A program made the translations under genes and the position numbers. Shown here in pieces: positions 13,956 through 21,048 of a stretch of DNA of 36,931 nucleotides. This DNA comes from a virus: IMG/VR virus record IMGVR_UViG_3300032236_000637, positions 1 to 36,931 of that record, one strand, 5' to 3'. Within the stretch, counting starts at the first letter, position 1, and each line of letters begins with the position of its first letter. The notes under the pieces were generated by a model, which did not search any database, was not told the origin of the DNA, and was given only the letters and a program-made list of their open reading frames with translations.

Positions 13956-14008
13956 AAAACCACATTGTGAAAAATGGGTTATTGCGTGAACAGAAAGGTC
14001 AACAATGA
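13952..14008 (+). CDS. Possible leader micro-ORF (18 aa)
   Basis: An 18-codon frame, MKNHIVKNGLLREQKGQQ, with AGGAGG 5 nt upstream and a stop that overlaps the next gene's ATG. It bridges the otherwise unused space between two genes and could serve as a coupling or leader peptide. It also contains the sequence AAAAATGGGTTATT, close to an element repeated elsewhere in the window. Too short to support by composition. Confidence 0.3.
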   Translation: MKNHIVKNGLLREQKGQQ

Positions 14009-14391
14009 GAACAATTCTTTACGTGGCGTATTTGATCGGGGCAATCATCACGATTGTCTGCGATACGTTTTTGGAACCCGCGCAAACACTGCCCATCGTC
14101 GTGTTCAGCCCTTTGGTCATTTTCATGTTGTTGGAGTTCACAGGCATTGTGCAATTCCGCACAGTCCGCGCGCCAAAGGAAGAAGACTTTTCACCATTGA
14201 TCAGTCAGGCAACATCGGAAGACCTGACCGACGAGCAAGCCGCAGCCAAGTATGGGTGGGCGCTTGTCATTGAAATGGACAACATCATCAGTCGCTTGGA
14301 AGGCGTGGGTGTTGAATTGATGAACAAGATCAAAGACACCAAGGAACGCCGCGACCAGTTCGCACAAATCGTGAAAGGGATCAAGAAATGA
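14005..14391 (+). CDS. Two-span membrane protein with cytoplasmic coiled tail
   Basis: A 128-residue protein with two N-terminal membrane segments (LYVAYLIGAIITIVC and IVVFSPLVIFMLLEFTGIV) and a charged, helical C-terminal half (LEGVGVELMNKIKDTKERR). The AACAATG start overlaps a micro-ORF stop. It precedes the replication genes. Role unknown; a membrane anchor for a phage complex is only a guess. Confidence 0.65.
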   Translation: MRTILYVAYLIGAIITIVCDTFLEPAQTLPIVVFSPLVIFMLLEFTGIVQFRTVRAPKEEDFSPLISQATSEDLTDEQAAAKYGWALVIEMDNIISRLEGVGVELMNKIKDTKERRDQFAQIVKGIKK

Positions 14392-14741
14392 AAATCCACG
14401 TGATTCGACTCACCCCGAAAGGGGAGCACGTGCTTCAAGAATACCCCAGCGTGAAGCAATGCGCTGAGGAACTGGAATGCAATCCGCGCCACATCGGGGC
14501 GATGCTCAAGGGCATCCGCCCATTCATCGACACCCCTTATGGATCAATTGTTAAGGTAACGACCATTTATGACCAAGCCATCAGTGCTGCCAGTGCAATT
14601 CGAGAACATTCCAATCGCACTCAAGAAAATTCCTCGCTGGGTGCTTTGGCGTTTGGTCGAGGTTGGAGCCGACTCAAACAAGCGTTGGAGCAAACTGCCT
14701 TTACAATCGTCGGGCACTTCGGCAAGCTCTTCAAATCCTGA
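14388..14741 (+). CDS. Small HTH-like protein with long overlap into the primase gene
   Basis: A 117-residue frame. Residues 20-60 (YPSVKQCAEELECNPRHIG, then AMLKGIRPFIDTPYG) look like the NUMOD1-type DNA-binding helix-turn-helix found in homing endonucleases and small phage regulators. The last 57 residues are read out of frame with the start of the primase and look unconstrained, so the functional part is probably the first 60. The 173-nt overlap is unusual for this tightly packed genome. Confidence 0.6.
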   Translation: MKIHVIRLTPKGEHVLQEYPSVKQCAEELECNPRHIGAMLKGIRPFIDTPYGSIVKVTTIYDQAISAASAIREHSNRTQENSSLGALAFGRGWSRLKQALEQTAFTIVGHFGKLFKS

Positions 14742-16875
14742 CACTTGGACGGACTTTTTACATGCACAAGAAGCCTACGAAACTGGCCGCTTTGACGGCG
14801 TTGGTTTTGTCTTTGACGGTAGCGACGGCATTCTGGGCATCGACTTGGACGACTGCATTGAACCAAATGGTTCTCTCAGTGCAGAAGCGGAAAAGATCGT
14901 CCAGCAAATCCAAGGCTACTGCGAAGTAAGTCCATCAGGCACAGGGGTCAAAATCTTCACCCGCGCACAGCTTAATGCAGCGCACGTAGACCACGATAAA
15001 GGTCTGGAGATTTACCCCAAAGGCCGATACTTTACCGTCACAGGGCACACCCGAGGCGGTTTCATTCCCGACGAAGAGCAAGACGTTCAGGCCATCGTAC
15101 CTGAGCGCCAAAGCTACCGCTCGGGCGATGATTTTGCTGACTACAGCCCGCCCATTGAGGACTGGGATTTGGCGCGCGTCGAAGCCGAGTTGCTGCCATA
15201 CCTTGACCCCGAGTGCGGGTACAATGACTGGTTGCAGGTCGGCATGGCGCTGCACCACCAATTCGGTGGTGACGTGGAGGCGCTGGACTTGTGGGATCGT
15301 TGGTCGGACAACGATGGCAACTGTTCCGCCTACGCGGCGGGCGAGTGCTCCAAGAAGTGGGATTCATTCCACGGCTCGTCGGGCACCACCTTGCGCACGT
15401 TGGTGTTCAAGGTCAACAAGCTCAAGGAAGCAGAGGTCATCGCCAACGGGGAGAAAGTCCTCACTGGGGGGCCTCTGAACCACGCCAAAGAGTTTTTGAA
15501 CTGCGAATTCAACTGTGAAGAGGGCTTCACGTTGACCAGCTACGGCGGCGATATGTTCCAGTTCAAGGGGACGCATTACGAGGACATTGAAGCGGCCACC
15601 GTGCGCGCGCACCTGTACAACTTTTTGGACAAGTGCAAGAAGTACGACCGCAAGATGAACCTCATTCCGTTCAACCCCAACGCCTCGTCGGTCAGCGGCA
15701 TCTTGGATGCCATTCAGGCTGCCACGCACTTGCCCAACACCGCCAACACGCGCCCGCCTGTTTGGTTGGACGGGTACGGGCGCGACAAGCCTGATCCATC
15801 CAAGCTGGTGTCGTTGCAAAACGGTTTGTTCCACACGGAAGAAAATGTGATGATCCCCCATTCATTGGGGTTCTTCACGTTGAACAGCCTGCCGTTTGCC
15901 TACGACCCCAACGCCACATGCCCAACGTGGTTGACCTTTTTGAATGACTTGTGGGGTGATGACCCAGAGAGTATCACCACGCTGCAAGAGATGTTTGGTT
16001 ACATCTTGAGCGGTGACTCAAGCCAACAAAAATTCTTCAACCTGATCGGTCCTCGCCGCTCTGGCAAGGGCACAATCAACAAGGTGCTGGTGTCGTTGCT
16101 GGGGCAGCACAACACCGTGGCACCGCAGCTGGAGGAGTTATGCGATACGTTTGGTTTGCAACCTTGGATCGGCAAGCTGTTGGCTTCATTCACCGATGCT
16201 CGTGCGCCAGAACGCAACCGAGGCGCGGTCGTAAGTCAGCTTCTGAGGATCGTCGGCGGCGACACAGTTACAGTGAACCGCAAGAACAAGGAGGCATGGA
16301 GCGGCTACCTACCAACTCGTATTGTGATCTACTCCAACGAGGCTTTACAACTGACCGAGAACTCGAACGCATTGACTGGGCGTATGATCGTCTTGAAGAT
16401 GTCCAATTCCTTTTACGGCAAGGAAGACACGCTTCTGGCGGATAAGTTGGCCAAAGAACTGCCCGGGATTTTCAACTGGGCAATCGAAGGCCAGCAGCGC
16501 CGCATGTCGCGCACAGGCCAGCGTTTCATCCAGCCCGAGTCAGGCAAAGAGCTGTTGGAGTTGATGGAAGAGTTGGGCAACCCCATTGGCGCGTTTGTGG
16601 CTGATGCGTTGGAATACGACCCACTGGCCGAGTGCAACAAAGATGACGTGTTTTTGTGCTGGAAGAAATGGGCTTTGGCGAAAAACATTCCGCCGGGCAG
16701 TGATCTGGCATTCAAGCGCCGATTCTTGGCTGCAACCCAAGACCATCGCGTATTGGCAGACCGCGCGCGCATTGAGGGAGAGCTACAGAACATTTATCGC
16801 GGTGTTCGACTCAACTCAAAAGCGCAACGGTACGTAGATACAACACGGTTTGACACACAGGAGATATTCGGATGA
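14569..16875 (+). CDS. Primase-polymerase / superfamily 3 (D5-like) helicase
   Basis: A 768-residue bifunctional replication enzyme that would synthesise primers and unwind the fork. The N-terminal prim-pol domain has PRWVLW (22-27), the metal-binding IDLDD (D92, D94), SPSGTGVKI (121-129) and YFTVTGH (His160). A PriCT-like linker follows at about 205-260 (YNDWLQVGMALHHQFGG and WDRWS). The C-terminal helicase has Walker A GPRRSGKGT (494-502, Lys500) and a later RIVIYSNE block. The ATG at 14569 gives the family-typical start (FENIPIALKKIPRWVLW). Its site is weak (AAGG, 12 nt upstream). Confidence 0.9.
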   Translation: MTKPSVLPVQFENIPIALKKIPRWVLWRLVEVGADSNKRWSKLPLQSSGTSASSSNPDTWTDFLHAQEAYETGRFDGVGFVFDGSDGILGIDLDDCIEPNGSLSAEAEKIVQQIQGYCEVSPSGTGVKIFTRAQLNAAHVDHDKGLEIYPKGRYFTVTGHTRGGFIPDEEQDVQAIVPERQSYRSGDDFADYSPPIEDWDLARVEAELLPYLDPECGYNDWLQVGMALHHQFGGDVEALDLWDRWSDNDGNCSAYAAGECSKKWDSFHGSSGTTLRTLVFKVNKLKEAEVIANGEKVLTGGPLNHAKEFLNCEFNCEEGFTLTSYGGDMFQFKGTHYEDIEAATVRAHLYNFLDKCKKYDRKMNLIPFNPNASSVSGILDAIQAATHLPNTANTRPPVWLDGYGRDKPDPSKLVSLQNGLFHTEENVMIPHSLGFFTLNSLPFAYDPNATCPTWLTFLNDLWGDDPESITTLQEMFGYILSGDSSQQKFFNLIGPRRSGKGTINKVLVSLLGQHNTVAPQLEELCDTFGLQPWIGKLLASFTDARAPERNRGAVVSQLLRIVGGDTVTVNRKNKEAWSGYLPTRIVIYSNEALQLTENSNALTGRMIVLKMSNSFYGKEDTLLADKLAKELPGIFNWAIEGQQRRMSRTGQRFIQPESGKELLELMEELGNPIGAFVADALEYDPLAECNKDDVFLCWKKWALAKNIPPGSDLAFKRRFLAATQDHRVLADRARIEGELQNIYRGVRLNSKAQRYVDTTRFDTQEIFG

Positions 16876-17522
16876 AATTGAGATACTACGACATTGATAT
16901 TGGCCTGTATCCCACGCACGTCAAACTCTGTTTTGATGAAAAGGGGTTCAACCAAATCCTCAAGGACTTTGAAGTGCCCGAGCACTTGGTTACACCACCT
17001 TTGAATGGTTCCGTTGCAGAAACGCACACCATTGTCAAGAGTGGGCAGTGCTTGGTGATTTTGATCGTTGACATTCAGGCGCGCGCCGACGATGCTGCCT
17101 CCCTTGCGGGCACAGTTGCGCACGAGACATGCCACGTGGTTGACAGCATTCTTGAGCACATCGGTGAGCCTCGTGAGCAATTCGGTCCTGAAAGCCGCGC
17201 GTACCTCACGCAGCACATCGTCGAGCAAGTGTTTTACCAGTGTATTGTGGAGTGCGTCAATGCAGAACGAAAAAGGGCTAGAGCAGCAGCTCGTAAAGAA
17301 AGTAAAGGCAAAGGGGGGACTGTGCCTAAAGTGGACAAGCCCGGGGACGACGGGGGTGCCAGATCGGTTGGTGATCTACCAGTCAAAGATAATTCCCGTG
17401 GAGATGAAAGACCCAAAGGGGAAGCTGTCAGCCCGCCAAGAGTACATGATACGGCAGCTTCAACAGTGCGGCATCGTAGTCCACGTCTTATCGACGCCCG
17501 AAATGGTGCAGCAGTTCATTGA
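16872..17522 (+). CDS. HExxH metallopeptidase-like protein with overprinted C-terminus
   Basis: A 216-residue frame. Residues 83-88 (AHETCH) give an HExxH zinc site (His84, Glu85, His88), and E107 downstream (FGPESRAYLTQHIV) could be the third ligand; this layout matches small phage metallopeptidase-like proteins seen near replication genes. From about residue 130 onward the sequence becomes low-complexity and basic and lies out of frame over the whole VRR-NUC gene. The real domain therefore ends near residue 130 and the tail is either overprinted or a lost stop. GGAGATATTCGG precedes the ATG. Confidence 0.7.
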   Translation: MKLRYYDIDIGLYPTHVKLCFDEKGFNQILKDFEVPEHLVTPPLNGSVAETHTIVKSGQCLVILIVDIQARADDAASLAGTVAHETCHVVDSILEHIGEPREQFGPESRAYLTQHIVEQVFYQCIVECVNAERKRARAAARKESKGKGGTVPKVDKPGDDGGARSVGDLPVKDNSRGDERPKGEAVSPPRVHDTAASTVRHRSPRLIDARNGAAVH

Positions 17523-17538
17523 GCAGCTAGATGACTGA
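17260..17538 (+). CDS. VRR-NUC domain nuclease
   Basis: A 92-residue PD-(D/E)xK-type nuclease of the VRR-NUC family. Visible motifs: an N-terminal helix (GLEQQLVKKVKAKGG), GVPDRLVIY with the catalytic Asp, PVEMKDPKGKLSARQ containing ExK and the conserved Gln, and a C-terminal strand (GIVVHVLSTPE). This matches the short, stand-alone phage form (the domain is about 90 residues; it is fused in FAN1 nucleases). It would cut branched or flapped DNA in replication and recombination. The ATG at 17260 is chosen because the frame upstream is non-domain sequence. It overlaps the HNH gene by 8 nt. Confidence 0.88.
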   Translation: MQNEKGLEQQLVKKVKAKGGLCLKWTSPGTTGVPDRLVIYQSKIIPVEMKDPKGKLSARQEYMIRQLQQCGIVVHVLSTPEMVQQFIEQLDD

Positions 17539-18016
17539 AGATGAAAAACTTTGGATTCGAGCGAAACGAGAGCACATCAGCAAAATGATGTACACAATCC
17601 GTAATCGCGCAAAAGAAGATGGCGTCGAGTTCAATCTCGACCACAAATTTCTTTGCGCCATCGCTCCTGATCTATGCCCCATTTTTAAAGTGCCTCTTCT
17701 TTGGGGTTACGGCAAAGGGGCTGTCAATGGGCATGCGTCACCAAACTCACCCAGCCTTGACCGAATCATCCCGGAACGCGGGTATGTCAAAGGCAACGTA
17801 GCTTGGATGTCGCACAGGGCAAACGGTATCAAAAACAACGCCGATGAAGAAGAGCTACGGCTCATAGCTGATTGGCTTCAAACCAAAAGAAAGGAAGTGC
17901 TCAATGGAGGTGCTAGACCGCCCGCATTTGATGATCCTGCAAATACCTACCTCATCCTTCCCGCGCATACTCGGATTGTTGCAGCGAGAGATGAAGCAAA
18001 GGGAGGAAGCAACTGA
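17531..18016 (+). CDS. HNH-type (homing) endonuclease
   Basis: A 161-residue protein with DLCPIFKVPL (about 47-56), SLDRIIPERGYVKGNVAWMS (described as SLDRI ... GYVKGNVAWMS, about 74-94) and a closing helix (EEELRLIADWL). This is the C-P-I-x-G/xxx...SLDRI...KGNV pattern of free-standing phage HNH nucleases; a second copy lies at 25801. It splits the VRR-NUC and SNF2 genes that are usually adjacent, as a homing insertion would. The last 37 residues overlap another frame and may not be conserved. Homing activity is inferred. Confidence 0.75.
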   Translation: MTEDEKLWIRAKREHISKMMYTIRNRAKEDGVEFNLDHKFLCAIAPDLCPIFKVPLLWGYGKGAVNGHASPNSPSLDRIIPERGYVKGNVAWMSHRANGIKNNADEEELRLIADWLQTKRKEVLNGGARPPAFDDPANTYLILPAHTRIVAARDEAKGGSN

Positions 18017-19356
18017 TGTTACGCCGCGACCAATTGCACGGGTATCAACGCATGATGGAGAGCAAGTCCAAGACGACCCCGCACATGGGATTGTTCATGG
18101 ACATGGGGCTGGGCAAGACGGCCACCATGCTGACCATCTTGGTGGAAATCAAGGGTAAGACGCTGCTAATCGCGCCCAAGGCAGTGGCTAAAAATGTATG
18201 GCGACAAGAGGCTAAAAAATGGGAACACACGAGCGAAATGAAGTTCGCCCTTCTGGTCGGAACGCCGCAAGAAAGGTTAGCAGCCTTGCGCAGCAATGCC
18301 GACATCTACTTGATCAATCCCGAGAATGTGCCGTGGCTCTTCGAGCAGAAGACGTTACCATCATGGGACAACCTTGTAGTGGACGAATCGAGCAGGTTCA
18401 AAAATCCATCGTCCAAACGCTGGAAATCATTGAAGAACTCTCTAAAGACGTTTTTGCACAGGTACATTCTTACGGGGACGCCGACTCCAAAATCGTATCT
18501 CGATCTGTGGACGCAGCTGGGCATCCTCGACTTGGGGCAACGACTCGGGAAATCGATGACTTCTTACAAGGACAGGTTCTTCCTGCCGGACGCAAGGGAT
18601 CGTCGAACAGGCGTGGTGTGGAGTTGGAAACTGAAACCCGGAGCCAAGGAAGAGATAGACTCTCTGGTTGGTGATATTTGTTTTTCTTTGCGCGCAGAAG
18701 ACTTTTTAAGCATGCCGCAAAGACAAGACATTTATCACAAAATTGAGTGGGACAAAAAGGGACGCGCGCTGTACAACCAACTCAAGAAGGACATGGTTGT
18801 TGAGATTGGTGATGCAGACATCACAGCACCTAGCGCGGGCACACTCAGCGGCAAGCTGTTGCAGATGTGTTCGGGCTCTGTGTATGACGAGTTCAAAAAT
18901 GTTCTGCCAGTTCACGAGGAGAAGATCAACTACATCCAAGACCTGCTTGATGACGACACACCCACATTGATCTTTTACAACTTCCATCACTCGTTGGCTA
19001 AACTGCAAGCTGCATTCCCAGATGCAAAAGTGCTTGACCCTGATGACGATATGATGCAAGGTCAGTGGAGGCAAGGCAAGATCACTCGATTGCTGTGTCA
19101 TCCGAAGAGCGTAGGTATTGGGTTGAATTTGCAATGCAACGTGGGCGCCACCGCGCAAATCATTTGGTTTGACATCACATGGAACAGCGAGGACTTTTTA
19201 CAAGCGAACGCGCGGTTGTTCAGGCAAGGACAAACCAAACCTGTTGTGCTTCATTACTTGTTGATGGAGAACAGCATGGACGAGCAAGCGATGAGCGTTT
19301 GTGAAGGCAAGGTTAGTGTACAGGAGGCGCTGATGAATGCGTTGAAAATAAAATGA
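18016..19356 (+). CDS. SNF2-family DNA helicase/translocase
   Basis: A 446-residue superfamily 2 ATPase. Motif I is MGLGKT (30-35, Lys34), motif Ia LLIAPKAV (50-57), motif II DESS (123-126), motif III TGTP (153-156), and the C-terminal lobe ends with QANARLFRQGQ (396-406, arginine finger). These are the SNF2-type motifs; the length is typical of phage stand-alone forms paired with VRR-NUC. It would translocate along or remodel DNA during replication or recombination. Its ATG overlaps the HNH stop (TGATG). Confidence 0.9.
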   Translation: MLRRDQLHGYQRMMESKSKTTPHMGLFMDMGLGKTATMLTILVEIKGKTLLIAPKAVAKNVWRQEAKKWEHTSEMKFALLVGTPQERLAALRSNADIYLINPENVPWLFEQKTLPSWDNLVVDESSRFKNPSSKRWKSLKNSLKTFLHRYILTGTPTPKSYLDLWTQLGILDLGQRLGKSMTSYKDRFFLPDARDRRTGVVWSWKLKPGAKEEIDSLVGDICFSLRAEDFLSMPQRQDIYHKIEWDKKGRALYNQLKKDMVVEIGDADITAPSAGTLSGKLLQMCSGSVYDEFKNVLPVHEEKINYIQDLLDDDTPTLIFYNFHHSLAKLQAAFPDAKVLDPDDDMMQGQWRQGKITRLLCHPKSVGIGLNLQCNVGATAQIIWFDITWNSEDFLQANARLFRQGQTKPVVLHYLLMENSMDEQAMSVCEGKVSVQEALMNALKIK

Positions 19357-19646
19357 AGGTAACAGTATTTGCAAGCATTAAACGGTTGTCTGATGAGGAG
19401 CCAGACCCGTTGGAAAACGAAGACCCAGCAGTCGAACCATCGACAATGGGTTGGGCTCCTTGGGGTCCTGAGACAATCCAAGATGTGTACAACATCATCT
19501 CGGACAAGCTCAACGACAAACAACGTGAAATCATCGAGGCGCACTTGATGGGATACAACCACAAAGACCTCGCTGTCTCGGAAAAATATTGGCGGTACTG
19601 GTATGCATCAGCCGTCAAGAAAATCAAAAAGGAATTGAAGTTATGA
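19353..19646 (+). CDS. Sigma region-4-like HTH protein
   Basis: A 97-residue protein. Residues 1-40 are acidic and proline-rich, possibly disordered. Residues 44-95 (IQDVYNIISDKLNDKQREI, then IEAHLMGYNHKDLAVSEKYW and YASAVKKIKKEL) read like sigma-70 region 4, the helix-turn-helix that reads the -35 element and ends in the R/K-rich helix. Similar stand-alone proteins act as phage late regulators. Because the sigma-like gene at 10545 lacks region 4, this could be its partner; that is inference. It overlaps the SNF2 gene by 4 nt. Confidence 0.65.
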   Translation: MKVTVFASIKRLSDEEPDPLENEDPAVEPSTMGWAPWGPETIQDVYNIISDKLNDKQREIIEAHLMGYNHKDLAVSEKYWRYWYASAVKKIKKELKL

Positions 19647-19852
19647 CGTTCGCAGAAGAAGTGGCCGCACTTGCAGCCAAGCACAAACTTGGCCAAGTGT
19701 CATCTCACATTTTCAACATCTGGGAAGTGCCTTTGCAGCCTTTCACAACAACTCAACTGATTGCGTTTGCGCAAGAGATTCACAACAACGCTTTTGAAGA
19801 AGGCTATGCTGTGGGCTTACTCCACGGTGTTCGCGCACCACAGGAGGAATGA
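19643..19852 (+). CDS. Small hypothetical protein
   Basis: A 69-residue protein, MTFAEEVAALAAKHKLG to VRAPQEE. GGAATTGAAG precedes the ATG and the start overlaps the preceding stop by 4 nt. Two helices (EEVAALAAKH and IAFAQEIHNNAFEEGYAVG) are predicted. The stop overlaps the next start. No family recognised. Confidence 0.6.
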   Translation: MTFAEEVAALAAKHKLGQVSSHIFNIWEVPLQPFTTTQLIAFAQEIHNNAFEEGYAVGLLHGVRAPQEE

Positions 19853-20094
19853 TGGAAAATGAAATTCTTGAATTGGCTAAAAAGACTGTACCCGCAGGGT
19901 GGACGGATGAGCGAATCAAATATCTTAAAGCCTTTGCAAAACTGGTAGAAGACGCAGCATTCAAACGGTGGGCAGCGCAAACCAAGCTGGCTGTTGAAAA
20001 TGAGCGTGAGGCGTGTGCAAAAGTATGCGAGGAAGGTGAATTTATGACCTTTGGGTGCGCCGCAGAAGCAATCCGAGCAAGGGGACACGCATGA
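19852..20094 (+). CDS. Small conserved hypothetical protein
   Basis: An 80-residue protein containing ENEREACAKVCEEG (about 48-61), a motif frequent in short phage proteins (E-R-E-A-C-A-K-V-C/A-E). The ATG at 19852 is 4 nt after AGGAGG; the alternative ATG at 19849 is too close. The rest is helical. Function unknown. Confidence 0.65.
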   Translation: MENEILELAKKTVPAGWTDERIKYLKAFAKLVEDAAFKRWAAQTKLAVENEREACAKVCEEGEFMTFGCAAEAIRARGHA

Positions 20095-20285
20095 ACGGTT
20101 TCATTGTGGAATACGTGACGAATGGTTGGGCGGACATTGAAATTCAATTGGGCGTCACCGAACCAGTGTTTGACAAAAACAAAGAAATTCTCGGCATCTG
20201 GGAATATCAAAGCGCAGCGGAGCGAGACACCATCTTGGATGAACTCACCGCTTTCAGATTGCAACAACTCAAGGAGAAAAAATGA
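20091..20285 (+). CDS. Small hypothetical protein
   Basis: A 64-residue protein, MNGFIVEYVTNGWADIE to QQLKEKK. The ATG overlaps the preceding stop (ATGA), with GGGGACACGC upstream. Beta-rich N-terminus and a helical end (ERDTILDELTAFRLQQLKE). No family recognised. Confidence 0.55.
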   Translation: MNGFIVEYVTNGWADIEIQLGVTEPVFDKNKEILGIWEYQSAAERDTILDELTAFRLQQLKEKK

Positions 20286-20476
20286 ACGAAGCACAACAAC
20301 TGATGGGCAGCTTGGGCGCCAAGTCGATTGAACAACGCCGCGCAGAACTGGCCGGCGCCATCACCCGCATGGTCTACAACCAAGCCGTGGCCGAGGCCAA
20401 ACAGCGCGCCGCCGTGCGTGATGCCAACCTAGCGCCAACCCCATCCACGGGCGAACAACCCTCACAAAATGGGTAA
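20282..20476 (+). CDS. Small helical hypothetical protein
   Basis: A 64-residue alanine-rich helical protein with a disordered tail (NLAPTPSTGEQPSQNG). AAGGAGAAAAA precedes the ATG. Its last codons (AAAATGGGTAA) form part of a repeated element and of the hairpin that covers the next start. No family recognised. Confidence 0.6.
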   Translation: MNEAQQLMGSLGAKSIEQRRAELAGAITRMVYNQAVAEAKQRAAVRDANLAPTPSTGEQPSQNG

Positions 20477-20501
20477 TTCCTAATAGAGGAGAATTACCCA
20501 T
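20469..20501 (+). promoter_or_regulatory. Inverted repeat covering the start codon of the small-terminase-like gene
   Basis: ATGGGTAATTC (20469-20479) and GAATTACCCAT (20491-20501) are perfect 11-nt complementary arms around an 11-nt loop. The loop carries most of AGAGGAG, the ribosome-binding site, and the right arm ends in the AT of the ATG. In RNA this would place the start codon in a stem. In DNA it would be a two-fold operator. The left arm belongs to the repeated element AAAATGGGTAATT. Either role is inference. Confidence 0.6.
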
Positions 20502-20907
20502 GACCGAAAAAAAACCTACAAAATCAAGGGCCAAATACCATTACAAGCCCGAAATGTGCGAGCAAATCATTGAACTAGGTAAACAAGGCGCGTCTCAAAA
20601 AGCCATGTTTAGTTCAATTGGAATTTCATCTAGCGCAGCGCAACGATTTAAAAAAGATCATCCGGATTTTGCGGAGGCTCTTGATCGCGCGGTGACAGAA
20701 AGCCAAGCATATTACGAACGACTGATGTTGGCCAACATTGGAAATAAAAACTTCAATTCCCGACTTGTCGAGCTGATTTTGAGGGGTCAATTTTCGGAAA
20801 CATATAGAGAAGATCGAACCCAGAAGGTTGATCTGAAAGCCGAAGTCACGGTGGATTTTTCTAGTGCGGTGAACGAATTGATTGCTCAATTAAAACAAAC
20901 ATCCTGA
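20500..20907 (+). CDS. Terminase small-subunit-like HTH protein
   Basis: A 135-residue protein: an N-terminal helix-turn-helix (CEQIIELGKQGASQKAMF and GISSSAAQRFKKDHPDF, about 19-57) followed by LDRAVTESQAYYERLMLANIG and a C-terminal TYREDRTQKVDL segment. This layout matches phage DNA-packaging small subunits that recognise the packaging site. No large subunit follows within the window, so it could instead be an orphan regulator. Its translation may be gated by the hairpin over its start. A terminator follows it by 18 nt. Confidence 0.65.
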   Translation: MTEKKPTKSRAKYHYKPEMCEQIIELGKQGASQKAMFSSIGISSSAAQRFKKDHPDFAEALDRAVTESQAYYERLMLANIGNKNFNSRLVELILRGQFSETYREDRTQKVDLKAEVTVDFSSAVNELIAQLKQTS

Positions 20908-20925
20908 TAGCTAAATTCAATAGGT

Positions 20926-20951
20926 AAATAGGCCCTTAGGGGCCTATTTTT
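20926..20951 (+). terminator. Rho-independent terminator
   Basis: AAATAGGCCC pairs perfectly with GGGCCTATTT around a 4-nt loop (TTAG) and is followed by a short T tract. It lies 18 nt after the small-terminase-like stop and ends a transcription unit. The A-rich left arm means it could also work on the other strand, but no leftward gene is nearby. Confidence 0.85.
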
Positions 20952-21048
20952 ATGGGTTATTTAATACACGGGGGAAAAGGTTTAGCGGCCCTGTTGATGC
21001 CTTCAACATCAGCTACCCCATCAATCATGCTTTGAAGGGGCACATCAA

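Noticed and set aside
15364-15861. A 165-codon minus-strand frame within the primase gene
   Set aside because: It lies inside the conserved primase-helicase coding region and has no start context.
17904-18158. An 84-codon frame overlapping the end of the HNH gene and the start of the SNF2 gene
   Set aside because: AAAGGAAG lies upstream, and the first 40 residues look plausible, so it might be a native gene remnant. But the rest is a clear shadow of the SNF2 Walker A region, so I did not call it.
20985-21010. Small hairpin (TGTTGA/TCAACA) before the GIY-YIG gene
   Set aside because: Six pairs with no T tract; too weak to call as a terminator or regulatory element.
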